This document shows, piece by piece, positions 8,644 through 16,310 of a stretch of 37,637 nt of DNA. The notes under the pieces are model-generated. The model was not told the origin of the DNA and searched no databases. It saw only the letters and a list, made by a program, of their open reading frames with translations. This DNA comes from Leptospira sp. GTDB lineage: Bacteria; Spirochaetota; Leptospiria; Leptospirales; Leptospiraceae. The DNA lies in the NCBI GenBank assembly GCA_027531445.1, contig JAPZRK010000099.1, positions 1 through 37,637 on the forward strand, written 5' to 3'. Both the position numbers and the translations under genes were made by a program. Each line of letters begins with the position of its first letter. Position 1 is the first letter of the stretch.

Positions 8644-8943
8644 TTATTTTTTGGATGATTTTTTAGTGGGTTTCTTGTTAAGCCTTTTTCTCTTGGGAAA
8701 TTCCTTCCTCAATGGACGGTCTCTCAATAGTGGAATATCAAACAATTCCCTCGGATGAACTCCTAGAGCGTCTGCAATTATGAGGAGAGTTTTTAAACTA
8801 GGCATCCCTTCACCTGCTTCAATTTTTTGATAAATCCTGAGGCTTAGCTCCAAACCTGCGACAGATTCTTGACTCATGTCTCGATTTTCCCTAATTTTCC
8901 TAATATTTTGAACGAAAGATTGCATTATTTCTGTATAATCCAT
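8644..8943 (-). CDS. Xre-family transcriptional regulator
   Basis: A small DNA-binding protein of about 99 residues with a lambda-repressor-like helix-turn-helix (FVQNIRKIRENRDMSQESVAGLELSLRIYQKIEAGEGMPSLKTLL in outline, residues about 8-60) and a very basic tail rich in Lys and Arg. I chose the ATG at 8943. An ATG at 9000 would add 19 residues with no family match. A perfect 17-bp inverted repeat (8947-8963) sits directly before the chosen ATG. It probably regulates itself and perhaps the HDAC-like gene downstream or the lipoprotein gene upstream. Confidence 0.72.
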   Translation of the reverse strand: MDYTEIMQSFVQNIRKIRENRDMSQESVAGLELSLRIYQKIEAGEGMPSLKTLLIIADALGVHPRELFDIPLLRDRPLRKEFPKRKRLNKKPTKKSSKK

Positions 8944-8946
8944 GGG

Positions 8947-8963
8947 AAAGATTTTAAATCTTT
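8947..8963. promoter_or_regulatory. 17-bp inverted repeat before the Xre gene
   Basis: AAAGATTT-T-AAATCTTT, two perfect 8-base arms, 3 bases upstream of the chosen start of the regulator. A likely autoregulatory operator. Confidence 0.45.
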
Positions 8964-9017
8964 GCTGAATATTTAGCCACGAATGGATATACGTGAACAT
9001 TTATACGTAATAAGTGA

Positions 9018-9045
9018 TTGACACCTAATATCTTTGGTCTATAAT
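9018..9045 (+). promoter_or_regulatory. Consensus sigma-70 promoter
   Basis: TTGACA (9018-9023), a 16-base spacer and TATAAT (9040-9045): both boxes match consensus exactly. It stands 32 bases before the TTG start of the lipoprotein gene and probably drives that gene and the ankyrin gene. Confidence 0.8.
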
Positions 9046-9077
9046 CCTAAGTAAAAACTGTACGAGAGGACCTGATA

Positions 9078-10205
9078 TTGGTTAATTCAATGAAATTGAG
9101 CATAGCAATAATGTTAGTTTTGCTAAACTGTAATATTGTAAGTAAAGATAAAGATAAAGATAATCGAAATGAGAAAATTGGATTACTGGCAGGCATTCTA
9201 GCATCACAACCGACAGCAGCATCGACTCCCCAAACGAAGGCAGTCTATCTGGCATCAGTAAATGACAATTCTATTTCAACTTTCACGGTTCAGAATGCTG
9301 ATTCTTTAGAATTAAAATTAATTCAAACTTTAAGTTTATCAAACGTTAGAGATACTGTAGTGAGCAGGAATAAGAAATATTTATATGCAAGTACTTCGAT
9401 TGGAATGGCATCATATTCCATAGATACAACAACCTATTCACTGTCACTTATTGAATCAAAGAATATAGGTGTTGACTCAGGGAAACTATGTACCTCAAAA
9501 AATGGGAATTATTTGTATTCTATTTCCGCAAATTCTTCTGGACTAATTTCAATTTACGGAACGAACACAACAAATGGTGCTTTGACTCATATAAGAAATG
9601 TTTCCGCTGGATCATTTCCAAGTGAAATTTTGTGTACTGAAAAATATGTATTCGTCGTAAATAGAACAACGAATCTCCTTACACAATTCACAATTAACAC
9701 CGATTCGGGAGACTTAACTCAGTCTCGAACAATAGCAACTGATACCGCTCCATCAGCTATAGCCATCACTTCCGATTTAAAATATCTTTATGTTACGAAT
9801 TCAACATCAAATACAGTTTCTGTTTATGGATTCAACAATGAAACGGGCGTTATTACAGCCTCTGGATCAGTTTCAGCTATTGGAACTTATTCAGCGGCAG
9901 TTACTATTGCTAGCGATAATAAATATTTGTATGTGTCGAATAACACTTCCAATTCTATATCAAGTTTTTCAATCAATCAAACGAACGGTTCTCTAACAAA
10001 CATAGCTACAGTGACTGGTGTTACAGGAGCTGTAAATTCGGAATTAGATGCTACAGGTGCTTATCTTTTCGCTGGTAACCAATCATCACCTGGAGCCGTT
10101 AGTCTGATTAAATTGGATAAAATTGGAGGAGTAAATTTACAAAAATCTTATTACATGGAAAGAAATGCTTTGGGAAGATCAATTAGTACGTTTATCAAGG
10201 AGTAA
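9078..10205 (+). CDS. Beta-propeller lipoprotein (YncE/lactonase-like repeats)
   Basis: A 375-residue exported lipoprotein. The N-terminus (MKLSIAIMLVLLNCN) is a signal peptide with a spirochaete-type lipobox, lipidated at about Cys18. The mature part consists of repeated blades of about 45 residues with motifs such as KYLYASTS, NYLYSIS, KYLYVTNSTSNTVSVYGF and KYLYVSNNTSNSISSF, typical of six- or seven-bladed propellers. Translation probably starts at TTG 9078, because GAGAGGA (9064-9070) is 7 bases upstream; the ATG at 9090 is too far. It is 4 bases from the next gene. Probably surface- or periplasm-facing; the ligand is unknown. Confidence 0.75.
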   Translation: MVNSMKLSIAIMLVLLNCNIVSKDKDKDNRNEKIGLLAGILASQPTAASTPQTKAVYLASVNDNSISTFTVQNADSLELKLIQTLSLSNVRDTVVSRNKKYLYASTSIGMASYSIDTTTYSLSLIESKNIGVDSGKLCTSKNGNYLYSISANSSGLISIYGTNTTNGALTHIRNVSAGSFPSEILCTEKYVFVVNRTTNLLTQFTINTDSGDLTQSRTIATDTAPSAIAITSDLKYLYVTNSTSNTVSVYGFNNETGVITASGSVSAIGTYSAAVTIASDNKYLYVSNNTSNSISSFSINQTNGSLTNIATVTGVTGAVNSELDATGAYLFAGNQSSPGAVSLIKLDKIGGVNLQKSYYMERNALGRSISTFIKE

Positions 10206-10209
10206 CTTT

Positions 10210-10917
10210 ATGAAAAAAAAATACTTAACTGTTGTTGCAATTCTATTCATCACTTTTCAATTAAACGCTGAATCTGCAATCAATTATCTAACTCGGTATG
10301 GCAGATTAGATCAATTGAAGGATTTATTAGAACTAGGCTCAAACCCGAATGAATATGATGATTTCTTAGAAGGAGAAACACCGCTAATGACATCAATGTA
10401 TGTGCCAGCCAATTTTAACAATACTCCTGATGGATTTTATGAGGAAAGAAGAGAGGTTGTCGCCTTACTTCTTGATTTTAAAGCTAATCCAAATTTACTT
10501 AGTAAGAAAAAGAATGAGTCTCCATTAACTGTTGCTATAAGAAAAAGAGCCATTTCAATTGTTGAACTGCTACTCTCTAAAGGAGCAAATCCAAATTTAT
10601 CAGTTGTGAATAACCTATATGATATTTATCCCGCAGGATCAAGTCCTCTACATGTTGCATCTTATTCCGAAGGAAGTGATAAAATATCTCCAGAGATCGT
10701 CAGAATTCTTATTAAATTTGGTGGTAAGGTAAATTCATTTGATAAAAATAAGAATACTCCACTTCACATAATTGCTAAAGAAGGTAATTATTCAATCGCC
10801 GAAATTCTGGTTGAGAATGGGGCAAACAAAAAGGCGAAGAATAAAGAAGGTAAAACTCCATTTGAAATTGCTCTAAGTGCGGGTAGGATAGAGTTAGCAA
10901 AACTTTTGAAAGAATAA
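10210..10917 (+). CDS. Exported ankyrin-repeat protein
   Basis: A protein of 235 residues with a signal peptide (MKKKYLTVVAILFITFQLNA) and about five ankyrin repeats, visible as GETPLMTSM, SPLTVAIRKRAISIVELLLSKGANPN, SSPLHVASY, NTPLHIIAKEGNYSIAEILVENGANKKAKN and KTPFEIALSAG. The ATG at 10210 follows AAGGAG by 6 bases. It is the second gene of an operon with the propeller lipoprotein. Ankyrin repeats bind proteins; a periplasmic partner is likely but unknown. Confidence 0.8.
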   Translation: MKKKYLTVVAILFITFQLNAESAINYLTRYGRLDQLKDLLELGSNPNEYDDFLEGETPLMTSMYVPANFNNTPDGFYEERREVVALLLDFKANPNLLSKKKNESPLTVAIRKRAISIVELLLSKGANPNLSVVNNLYDIYPAGSSPLHVASYSEGSDKISPEIVRILIKFGGKVNSFDKNKNTPLHIIAKEGNYSIAEILVENGANKKAKNKEGKTPFEIALSAGRIELAKLLKE

Positions 10918-11133
10918 ACGTAGGTTATCCGTTCCATTTTCACACTCTAACGTTTATATCGAAAACATAAAATATTCAGCTAGAAAATGATATCACTTGA
11001 AGATGTAGATTCATTGTCTTTGAACAAGTCATGTGCAATTAAGTCCATAATTATTGTCAACACATAAAAATAGAATCACTGATCCAGCATTAGGTTCTGG
11101 TGCATTTTTTTTTTAAATAAAGTATCTCAATAG
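10918..11133. other. Intergenic region after the ankyrin gene
   Basis: No gene seen. An inverted repeat (ATAAACGT 10914-10921 / ACGTTTAT 10950-10957) overlaps the ankyrin stop codon. A weak terminator-like element occurs at about 11084-11112: CCAG/CTGG arms followed shortly by ten T residues. Confidence 0.4.
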
Positions 11134-11163
11134 TTGAATTTTTGAAAACTATGTCGGTATAAG
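11134..11163 (+). promoter_or_regulatory. Possible promoter of the structured RNA
   Basis: TTGAAT (11134-11139), an 18-base spacer and TATAAG (11158-11163). It would start transcription near 11170, upstream of both repeat hairpins and the terminator at 11436-11469. The boxes are acceptable but not strong. Confidence 0.4.
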
Positions 11164-11248
11164 GAAATACTAATATAGTGAAAAAAAAGTTGATTAAAAA
11201 AATCAATTTCAGAGAATGGAATTAATTGATGATCTTCGGATAGGAAAG

Positions 11249-11268
11249 GATTTCTACTAAATGTAGAT
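11249..11268 (+). repeat. Cas12a-type crRNA repeat-like sequence 1
   Basis: GATTTCTACTAAATGTAGAT has the whole architecture of the processed Cas12a repeat: ATTTCTAC, a 5-base loop and GTAGAT. From memory, the Lachnospiraceae (Lb) Cas12a repeat is AATTTCTACTAAGTGTAGAT, which differs at two of 20 positions, one of them in the loop. The 5-bp stem is TCTAC/GTAGA. No cas gene occurs in the window. Confidence 0.7.
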
Positions 11269-11338
11269 AAATCGGTGAGGGCATTCGCCATGTTGGATAC
11301 AAAAAACCAACAACCCACCATTAGGTGTGGATTGCTCA

Positions 11339-11357
11339 AATTTCTACCAAGGTAGAT
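11339..11357 (+). repeat. Cas12a-type crRNA repeat-like sequence 2
   Basis: AATTTCTACCAAGGTAGAT keeps ATTTCTAC and GTAGAT but with a 4-base loop (CAAG), also a length found in Cas12a repeats. It ends 89 bases after repeat 1 ends, longer than the usual 60-70 base period of a type V-A array, so the two look like solitary units and not an ordinary array. Confidence 0.65.
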
Positions 11358-11435
11358 AATTTATGAACAGGTTTACTCTTAGGAGTGTTCAGTTATTAGA
11401 TGGAAGATTAATCTAATGGCAAAAAACCAAAAAGT

Positions 11436-11469
11436 GAAGCCCCTCGGTGTAAAAGCTGGGGGTTTTTTT
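11436..11469 (+). terminator. Rho-independent terminator
   Basis: GAAGCCCC (11436-11443) pairs with GGGGTTTT (from 11459) through four GC pairs plus AU and GU pairs. Seven T residues follow (11463-11469). It ends the structured RNA and insulates the rep leader from upstream transcription. Confidence 0.65.
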
Positions 11470-11850
11470 ATTCTAGCTCAAAAATCCAGAAATTCATTTA
11501 TAAACTTGCAACACCTTTTAAGTAGAAGGAACAAGAAATCTTTTAATTTAGCAACAAACATTGATTAAGTTTAATTTTTTTTTACTCAATTTGATATTTT
11601 TTTTTGACACTAAAATAATATTTGCGAACTTGGTACTGAACATCATCTTTTTGATGATTTTTACCGTATTTTTCGCCTCGATGCTCTCTTGTAGTGCGTC
11701 CTCTGAAAAATCAATTTTTTGTTAGGCTATCGAGTATTCCTCTAACCTGACGTATAGTTGAACTGTAGATATAGCTGGAACAAAATTTTGGTTCAGCTGT
11801 CTGCCAGAGGCGTATCTATCATAGAAGAGCTGATGATCAAAGGAAAAAAT
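11470..11850 (+). other. Structured leader/possible origin region of the rep gene
   Basis: No gene is supported here. A possible promoter lies around 11591-11621 (TTGATA with AT-rich -10 candidates). It is followed by a small hairpin with T residues (ATCATC/GATGAT, 11642-11658, then TTTT) that could be an attenuator. A long near-palindrome (11773-11798) lies 53 bases before the chosen rep start. The combination suggests copy-number-type control of rep, or an origin. No clear iterons were seen. Confidence 0.4.
11773..11798 (+). promoter_or_regulatory. 26-base near-palindrome in the rep leader
   Basis: The arms AGCTGGAACAAAA and TTTTGGTTCAGCT pair at 11 of 13 positions, plus one GU pair and one mismatch. 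It would form a stable hairpin in the rep mRNA or a protein-binding site in an origin. Confidence 0.55.
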
Positions 11851-14706
11851 ATGGTAAAACATACTCTGATCTCACTAAACAGATCATTCAAAAACAAACT
11901 CAAAGATACTCCTGGTGCCAGTTTAACTGCATTCAGTGCAAAAAAAATATCCAATCTCGGATTCATTGAACATATTCAAACTGGTTATAGCTGGAGCGTT
12001 GGTATATTCAAGAATAACTATCGTAAGGTAGATAATTTCATCGAATCGCATCTAACTGCGTTAGATTTTGATAAGAATTTTACTTTAGATGAAGCTCGGA
12101 ACAATGAATTCTTTAAGAAGAACGCAACATTTATTTACACTTCGGCTTCACATTCTGAAGAGCAACACAAGTTCCGAGTAATATTCTATTTTCCTACACC
12201 AATTACTTCAACCGACGAATATAATAAATTGTATGCGGGTCTATTAGCTCTGTTCCCTCAGGCAGACACAAGTGCGAGAGACTCTGCAAGGATGTTTTAT
12301 GGAAGTAGTGGGGCTAAGATTTTTCATTTTGATAATACGAAAATGTCTAACGCAGACTTTGAATTTTTAAAGTTAAGTGAAATTACGGAAGTCAAAAAAG
12401 AGAAAAGAAAAAGTAACCCTAAAAAACCTAAGAAAAATACTTCCAAGAATACGAAGACAAGTAATAGCCAGATAACGGAAACCAACTTAAATTTAGTCGG
12501 AGATGCTCTTTCGCATATACCCCCAAAATCTAAAGATGATGGACGTAGATCAATATTTCTTAAAATCTATTACTCTTTACGTAGCATATTATCCGAATCT
12601 GAGACTATAGATTTACTAAATCCAAAAATTGATTCAAACTCTACTCTGAATTTAGATAGTTTTGAAAATTCATATCAATACGGAAATATCGGAGCTCTAT
12701 TCAATGTAGCAAAACAGTATGGATGGAAGGCTAATAACTATGTTAAACGATCATTAAAAGATATAAAAACTATTCTATCAGTTCCAAAGCAAGTTACTAA
12801 AATACTTAATGTAGAATATTTGAGTAATGCTCTCGAAAATGTTTTTACTAATAAATTTGTTTTAATCCAGTCACTACAAGGCACAGGTAAAACTGAATTT
12901 ATTTCTAAATACTTAGAGAGTAAAAAATTCATCTACGTAATACATCGAATTGAATTATGCAAAGAAGTATTCAATAGACTTAATAATTCAGGTATAAAAG
13001 TAGAATTATACTCTAAAATTAAGTCATGGAAATTCGAAGAATTTGATCAGAGTATTATTATTTGTTTAGATTCTCTGCATAAACTTAATTTCAAAAATTA
13101 TAGAAATTGTACGATTATTTTTGATGAATATGATCAGGTATTCAAACATCTATTTGGAAAGACTTGTGAATCTAAGATAAGAGATATATACAGCAAGTTG
13201 CGTGATCTAGTTAGAGTAACGGATCAAGTTATCGCAATGTCGGCGGATTCAAGCAAAGCTTCCTTACATTTTTTTAAGAAATGTTTGAAAGCAGATAATA
13301 TTGAATATATATTTAATCAGTTTATTCCGTTTAAGGATCGCAAGGCTACTGTCTATTCAGATAGGAATATCTGGTTTAAAAAAATAAAAGAAACTATAGA
13401 GAGTGGTAAAAAAGTTTCAATCGGTTGTGTGAAAAAAAATAGCACAGAACGATTATATAATGATTTAAAGGAAATGTTTCCACAAAAAAGTATACTGCAT
13501 ATAACTTCTAAGAATAAGAACTACTACGAGGAAAGAATATGCTTAGAAGATTCTAATAATGTAACAAACTATGATATTTTTATTTTCTCTCCAATAATTG
13601 GAACTGGTAGAGATTTTAGCTTTGAGTATTCAACAGAAAATTTCCTTCTAATAGATGCCTCCAATATTCTTTCATCTACAGATTGCTTCCAAATGGCTAC
13701 AAGGTTTAGAAAATTCAAACATTTACACGTTTTTCTAAATTCTAGTGATAAAAAATTTAGTCTCAAAGAGTTCTCCCAAGATGGATTCATGAAGAGATTT
13801 AGAATATTTATAAGTAAAGACAAGTTTTACAGAGAAATCATGAAACATCCAGATATCACTGAGCATACTAGGGGTAAATATAGACCATTATTTATTAGTA
13901 AATTTTTACATGACCAAGAGAGAATTGATTCAGAGAAGGGAATTTATGGATACTTCATTGGTCTCCTATACGAGAGAGGATTTGAGGTGGCATTTAATAA
14001 TGATCAAATCATAACTGATAAACATTTAACTTCTAAACGAATTAAAGAAGAATTCGATCATCATATTCAGAAAATTAAGAATGCCAAAGATAATATGAGT
14101 GAGTCTATTTCTAAGATAATTATAAAGTTTGGTGCTTCTAATGAGGATGAATATTATTCTAATGTTAAATTTCTCTTTAAGAAGATCGTAAATTACAAGC
14201 CAACTAACCAAGAATCAATGAATGATTTCGATTATTTAGTTGAATCGGGAAATGACATTTACTATTGGCAAAATAAAATTCTATTTTTTAAGTTAGGATT
14301 TGGTTCCGAAGAAATTGCTCATTCTTTAGATTCTACGGAAAGACATCTTAAACTTAGAATTCAACGAAATTTATATTACAATAAGCACGAACTCCTAAAG
14401 CTACTCTTATCTTTTATTCCTTTGGATTCAATAATCGATGAGGAGAGTTTAGTAAATCTCAGAAAATTCCTATCTCTTGATAAAAATTGTAAGATGATTA
14501 CGGAAAATCTCTTTAAAGTTACATCTTCACATAGATCACATGAGATAAAATTTATATCATCTCTACTTGGTGTAATGGGTTTATCTCTGAAAAAGGTAAA
14601 GAAATCAAATGGTAAAAGATACTATTCGGTGGATAAACAGAGTCTTGATCGTATGTATCGAATCAGTAAACTAAATCAATCATCAGAAGAAAGGAAAGCA
14701 GGCTAA
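11851..14706 (+). CDS. Plasmid-type replication protein (primase-like plus UL9-like helicase)
   Basis: A protein of 951 residues. The ATG at 11851 has a good AAAGGA site; in-frame ATGs at 11758 and 11833 are alternatives. The N-terminal region (about residues 60-180) resembles an archaeo-eukaryotic-type primase domain of plasmid replication proteins: a strand HKFRVIFYF, then FPQADTSARDSARMFYG. A Lys-rich linker follows (about 195-230). Next comes a superfamily-2-like helicase with Walker A GTGKT (344-348), a YVIHR motif and DExx (FDEYDQ, about 425). The layout resembles herpesvirus UL9-like origin-binding helicases and cyanobacterial plasmid Rep proteins. It probably initiates replication of a plasmid form of this island. 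Shadow frames on the other strand are ignored. Confidence 0.7.
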   Translation: MVKHTLISLNRSFKNKLKDTPGASLTAFSAKKISNLGFIEHIQTGYSWSVGIFKNNYRKVDNFIESHLTALDFDKNFTLDEARNNEFFKKNATFIYTSASHSEEQHKFRVIFYFPTPITSTDEYNKLYAGLLALFPQADTSARDSARMFYGSSGAKIFHFDNTKMSNADFEFLKLSEITEVKKEKRKSNPKKPKKNTSKNTKTSNSQITETNLNLVGDALSHIPPKSKDDGRRSIFLKIYYSLRSILSESETIDLLNPKIDSNSTLNLDSFENSYQYGNIGALFNVAKQYGWKANNYVKRSLKDIKTILSVPKQVTKILNVEYLSNALENVFTNKFVLIQSLQGTGKTEFISKYLESKKFIYVIHRIELCKEVFNRLNNSGIKVELYSKIKSWKFEEFDQSIIICLDSLHKLNFKNYRNCTIIFDEYDQVFKHLFGKTCESKIRDIYSKLRDLVRVTDQVIAMSADSSKASLHFFKKCLKADNIEYIFNQFIPFKDRKATVYSDRNIWFKKIKETIESGKKVSIGCVKKNSTERLYNDLKEMFPQKSILHITSKNKNYYEERICLEDSNNVTNYDIFIFSPIIGTGRDFSFEYSTENFLLIDASNILSSTDCFQMATRFRKFKHLHVFLNSSDKKFSLKEFSQDGFMKRFRIFISKDKFYREIMKHPDITEHTRGKYRPLFISKFLHDQERIDSEKGIYGYFIGLLYERGFEVAFNNDQIITDKHLTSKRIKEEFDHHIQKIKNAKDNMSESISKIIIKFGASNEDEYYSNVKFLFKKIVNYKPTNQESMNDFDYLVESGNDIYYWQNKILFFKLGFGSEEIAHSLDSTERHLKLRIQRNLYYNKHELLKLLLSFIPLDSIIDEESLVNLRKFLSLDKNCKMITENLFKVTSSHRSHEIKFISSLLGVMGLSLKKVKKSNGKRYYSVDKQSLDRMYRISKLNQSSEERKAG

Positions 14707-14718
14707 GAAGTATAATTT

Positions 14719-14768
14719 GGGCATTAAATACATATTTTATATTATATATTATTAAGCATTTAGTGCCC
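14719..14768 (+). terminator. Long stem-loop after rep
   Basis: GGGCATTAAAT (14719-14729) pairs with ATTTAGTGCCC (14758-14768): 11 pairs including one GU, with a 28-base loop of almost pure A/T. TTTATT follows. It could be a terminator, or an AT-rich melting element because of its unusual loop. It sits between rep and the next gene. Confidence 0.5.
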
Positions 14769-14806
14769 TTTATTACTGTTTCGTGACTCAACATAAGGAT
14801 AAAAAC

Positions 14807-15673
14807 ATGGAAAAAATTAATAATAAATCAATCATAAATCATTCAGATTTTCTAACAACAGAAGAGGTTTTGAATCGTAGATGGACATACTATGCGATTA
14901 ACAAGCTTCTAAGAAGTCAAGGAAAGATAGATAGACAAAATTGTTATAGTCGTTCGATGGTAATACGAATTGAGAATTCAGAAGAATATTCTAATTACTT
15001 TAAGAAAAGTAAAAAAAGAATCTTTGGTAGAAATAAGATTAGTAATAATAGGAAATTAATCTCTGAAACAATTAAAAAATACATTCAGAAATATGATTTT
15101 AATAATGTATTTATTGATTCTAGATTGCCATCGGAGGTAATTTCTGATTATAGGAATAAATCCCAGATTCTGCTACGCTCAAAAACAAATTTCTGTGGAG
15201 GAACCTTGGATGAGGTGATTCTTTATCTAGAAGATATCTTTGGATCAAATAGAGTAGCTGAAGCTCTATATTATGCTTTAAATGCGGAAATTGCAAACTA
15301 TGAGGCTAAATTATCTGATAGGTATGGGAGAAGGGAAAGATATCTAAGAAAAAATTTATGTATATCTGAGCTTGTAAAGTTATGCCAAGTTGAAGGTTTT
15401 AAATTTGGGATTCAGAAGAATCAGAGTAGTTACAAGGTTGTTGGGGAGGTTATTTACTTTGATCTACCTGGAACTGCACAGTTATCCTGGCATATAAGTA
15501 AAAATGATCTAAAATTTAAAGGAGAGCTTCCAATCTATAAGAAGAAATGGGACAATCAGAAGAATTCGGGTTTCTCAAAAATAGAACAGTCAATTTTATT
15601 GCAATTTCCAGATTTAAGTAGAACTCTTGATCGCAGTCTCTCCGAGCCTGGAATTAATGACTACCTAGACTAG
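14807..15673 (+). CDS. Hypothetical protein, 288 residues, downstream of rep
   Basis: Not recognised. ATG 14807 follows AAGGAT by 6 bases; an earlier ATG (14783) has no such site. The first 50 residues (DFLTTEEVLNRRWTYYAINKLLRSQGKIDR) look like a helix-turn-helix. The rest is basic and mixed alpha/beta. It follows rep on the same strand and could be an accessory replication, partition or regulatory protein of the same replicon. That role is inferred from position only. Confidence 0.55.
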   Translation: MEKINNKSIINHSDFLTTEEVLNRRWTYYAINKLLRSQGKIDRQNCYSRSMVIRIENSEEYSNYFKKSKKRIFGRNKISNNRKLISETIKKYIQKYDFNNVFIDSRLPSEVISDYRNKSQILLRSKTNFCGGTLDEVILYLEDIFGSNRVAEALYYALNAEIANYEAKLSDRYGRRERYLRKNLCISELVKLCQVEGFKFGIQKNQSSYKVVGEVIYFDLPGTAQLSWHISKNDLKFKGELPIYKKKWDNQKNSGFSKIEQSILLQFPDLSRTLDRSLSEPGINDYLD

Positions 15674-15684
15674 GGTAAATAATG

Positions 15685-15719
15685 AGTGATAGGATTTGGG
15701 AGTTCTTCGTCCTATCACT
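15685..15719. terminator. Hairpin between convergent genes
   Basis: AGTGATAGGA (15685-15694) and TCCTATCACT (15710-15719) pair perfectly, and the stem extends by a GU and two AU pairs to about 13. It lies between the convergent genes ending at 15673 and 15764 and can serve both strands. Confidence 0.6.
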
Positions 15720-15763
15720 TATAGTTCTTCTAAAATCCATTTATTTAAATTTTCACTTCGATA

Positions 15764-16102
15764 CTAACGGGCTCTTTTAAACTGCTTAATGTCAAAAGAT
15801 TCTATTGCTTCTCTGAGCTCTTTCTTTGCTTTTGCAATATATTCTTCTGGTGTATAAAATTTTCTATCTGCTGTAACAATTTCTTCTAGTGATGTAAAAT
15901 AGTAAAAATCTTCATTCATGAAAGGAATTTCCATTATTGAATTAGCCATCGTTACATATTCTTCATAATATTTATCATAGAATCTATGGCAAAAATTTTG
16001 TAGTCTCAACAATTTATAATAGAAATTGAGTTCAATATAGGTGTTTCCTTGCTCTGCGTTATGCAGTTCATTTCTAATTCTTAATCCTCTTTCATTTTTC
16101 AT
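15764..16102 (-). CDS. Hypothetical protein, 112 residues
   Basis: Not recognised. ATG 16102 has an AGGAG site 6 bases upstream; a longer frame starting at 16135 lacks one. The protein is probably all helical, rich in Tyr, Phe and charged residues (YYKLLRLQNFCHRFYDKYYEEYV). It lies between the rep-associated gene and the integrase and is transcribed away from the integrase. Confidence 0.5.
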   Translation of the reverse strand: MKNERGLRIRNELHNAEQGNTYIELNFYYKLLRLQNFCHRFYDKYYEEYVTMANSIMEIPFMNEDFYYFTSLEEIVTADRKFYTPEEYIAKAKKELREAIESFDIKQFKRAR

Positions 16103-16258
16103 AAACGCTCCTTGCCAGCTAACGCATAATTTCAATTGATTTAGAAAAAAGGAGCTGGTCCGTTGCTTATACCATAGATAAATAAATAATTCAATTAAAA
16201 AAAATGAAAATTCCGAGAATCAGATAACGTGTATTAAATTAACTATTAATTTAGCTGG

Positions 16259-16295
16259 AAGGTTACACAATTGGTAGTTTTGTAACCTTTTTTTT
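16259..16295 (+). terminator. Strong terminator immediately before the integrase
   Basis: AAGGTTACA (16259-16267) and TGTAACCTT (16281-16289) pair perfectly over 9 bases, with a 13-base loop and an eight-T run (16288-16295). It stands only 15 bases before the integrase start. Either the integrase is controlled by attenuation, or transcription from outside is blocked until integration or excision supplies a promoter. Confidence 0.75.
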
Positions 16296-16310
16296 GGGGT
16301 CTAGTAGAGG

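Larger units (their letters stand above)
11170..11469 (+). ncRNA. Putative structured RNA carrying two Cas12a-type crRNA repeat mimics
   Basis: This stretch has no convincing gene but a dense series of hairpins on the plus strand: TTGATT/AATCAA (11190-11206), repeat-like hairpin 1 (11249-11268), GTTGG/CCAAC (about 11293-11312), repeat-like hairpin 2 (11339-11357), ACTC/GAGT flanked by GAAC/GTTC (about 11364-11389), ATTAGA/TCTAAT (about 11395-11416) and a terminator (11436-11469). The two repeat-like hairpins match the processed repeat of Cas12a crRNAs. A possible promoter lies at 11134-11163. The RNA would be about 300 bases long and sits just before a plasmid-type rep gene. It may be an RNA anti-CRISPR or other crRNA mimic, or the hairpins may be origin or copy-control elements. 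Transcription is inferred. Confidence 0.45.

Noticed and set aside
9790..9996. A 68-codon plus-strand frame inside the propeller lipoprotein gene
   Set aside because: It is a shadow frame of the repeated blade coding sequence.
11127..11339. A 70-codon minus-strand frame in the region before rep
   Set aside because: It covers the hairpins and one Cas12a-like repeat, has no ribosome binding site and no protein-like pattern; the RNA-structure reading explains the region better.
11249..11357. Calling the two Cas12a-like repeats a CRISPR array
   Set aside because: Only two partial repeats, with different loops, end 89 bases apart. This does not fit the 60-70 base period of type V-A arrays, and no cas genes are present.
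11604..11609. TTGACA as the -35 box of rep
   Set aside because: No acceptable -10 hexamer lies 15-19 bases downstream; the nearby TTGATA at 11591 is slightly better but also weak.
12021..12040. AAGGTAGATAATTT in the rep coding region, shared with the second repeat
   Set aside because: The match covers only half of the hairpin, lies in a conserved coding region and is expected by chance in AT-rich DNA.
16100..16135. GCGTTAG/CTAACGC-like bases beside the integrase as an integron attC site
   Set aside because: No paired R'/R'' and L'/L'' boxes could be built, and the recombinase looks like a phage/plasmid type and not IntI.
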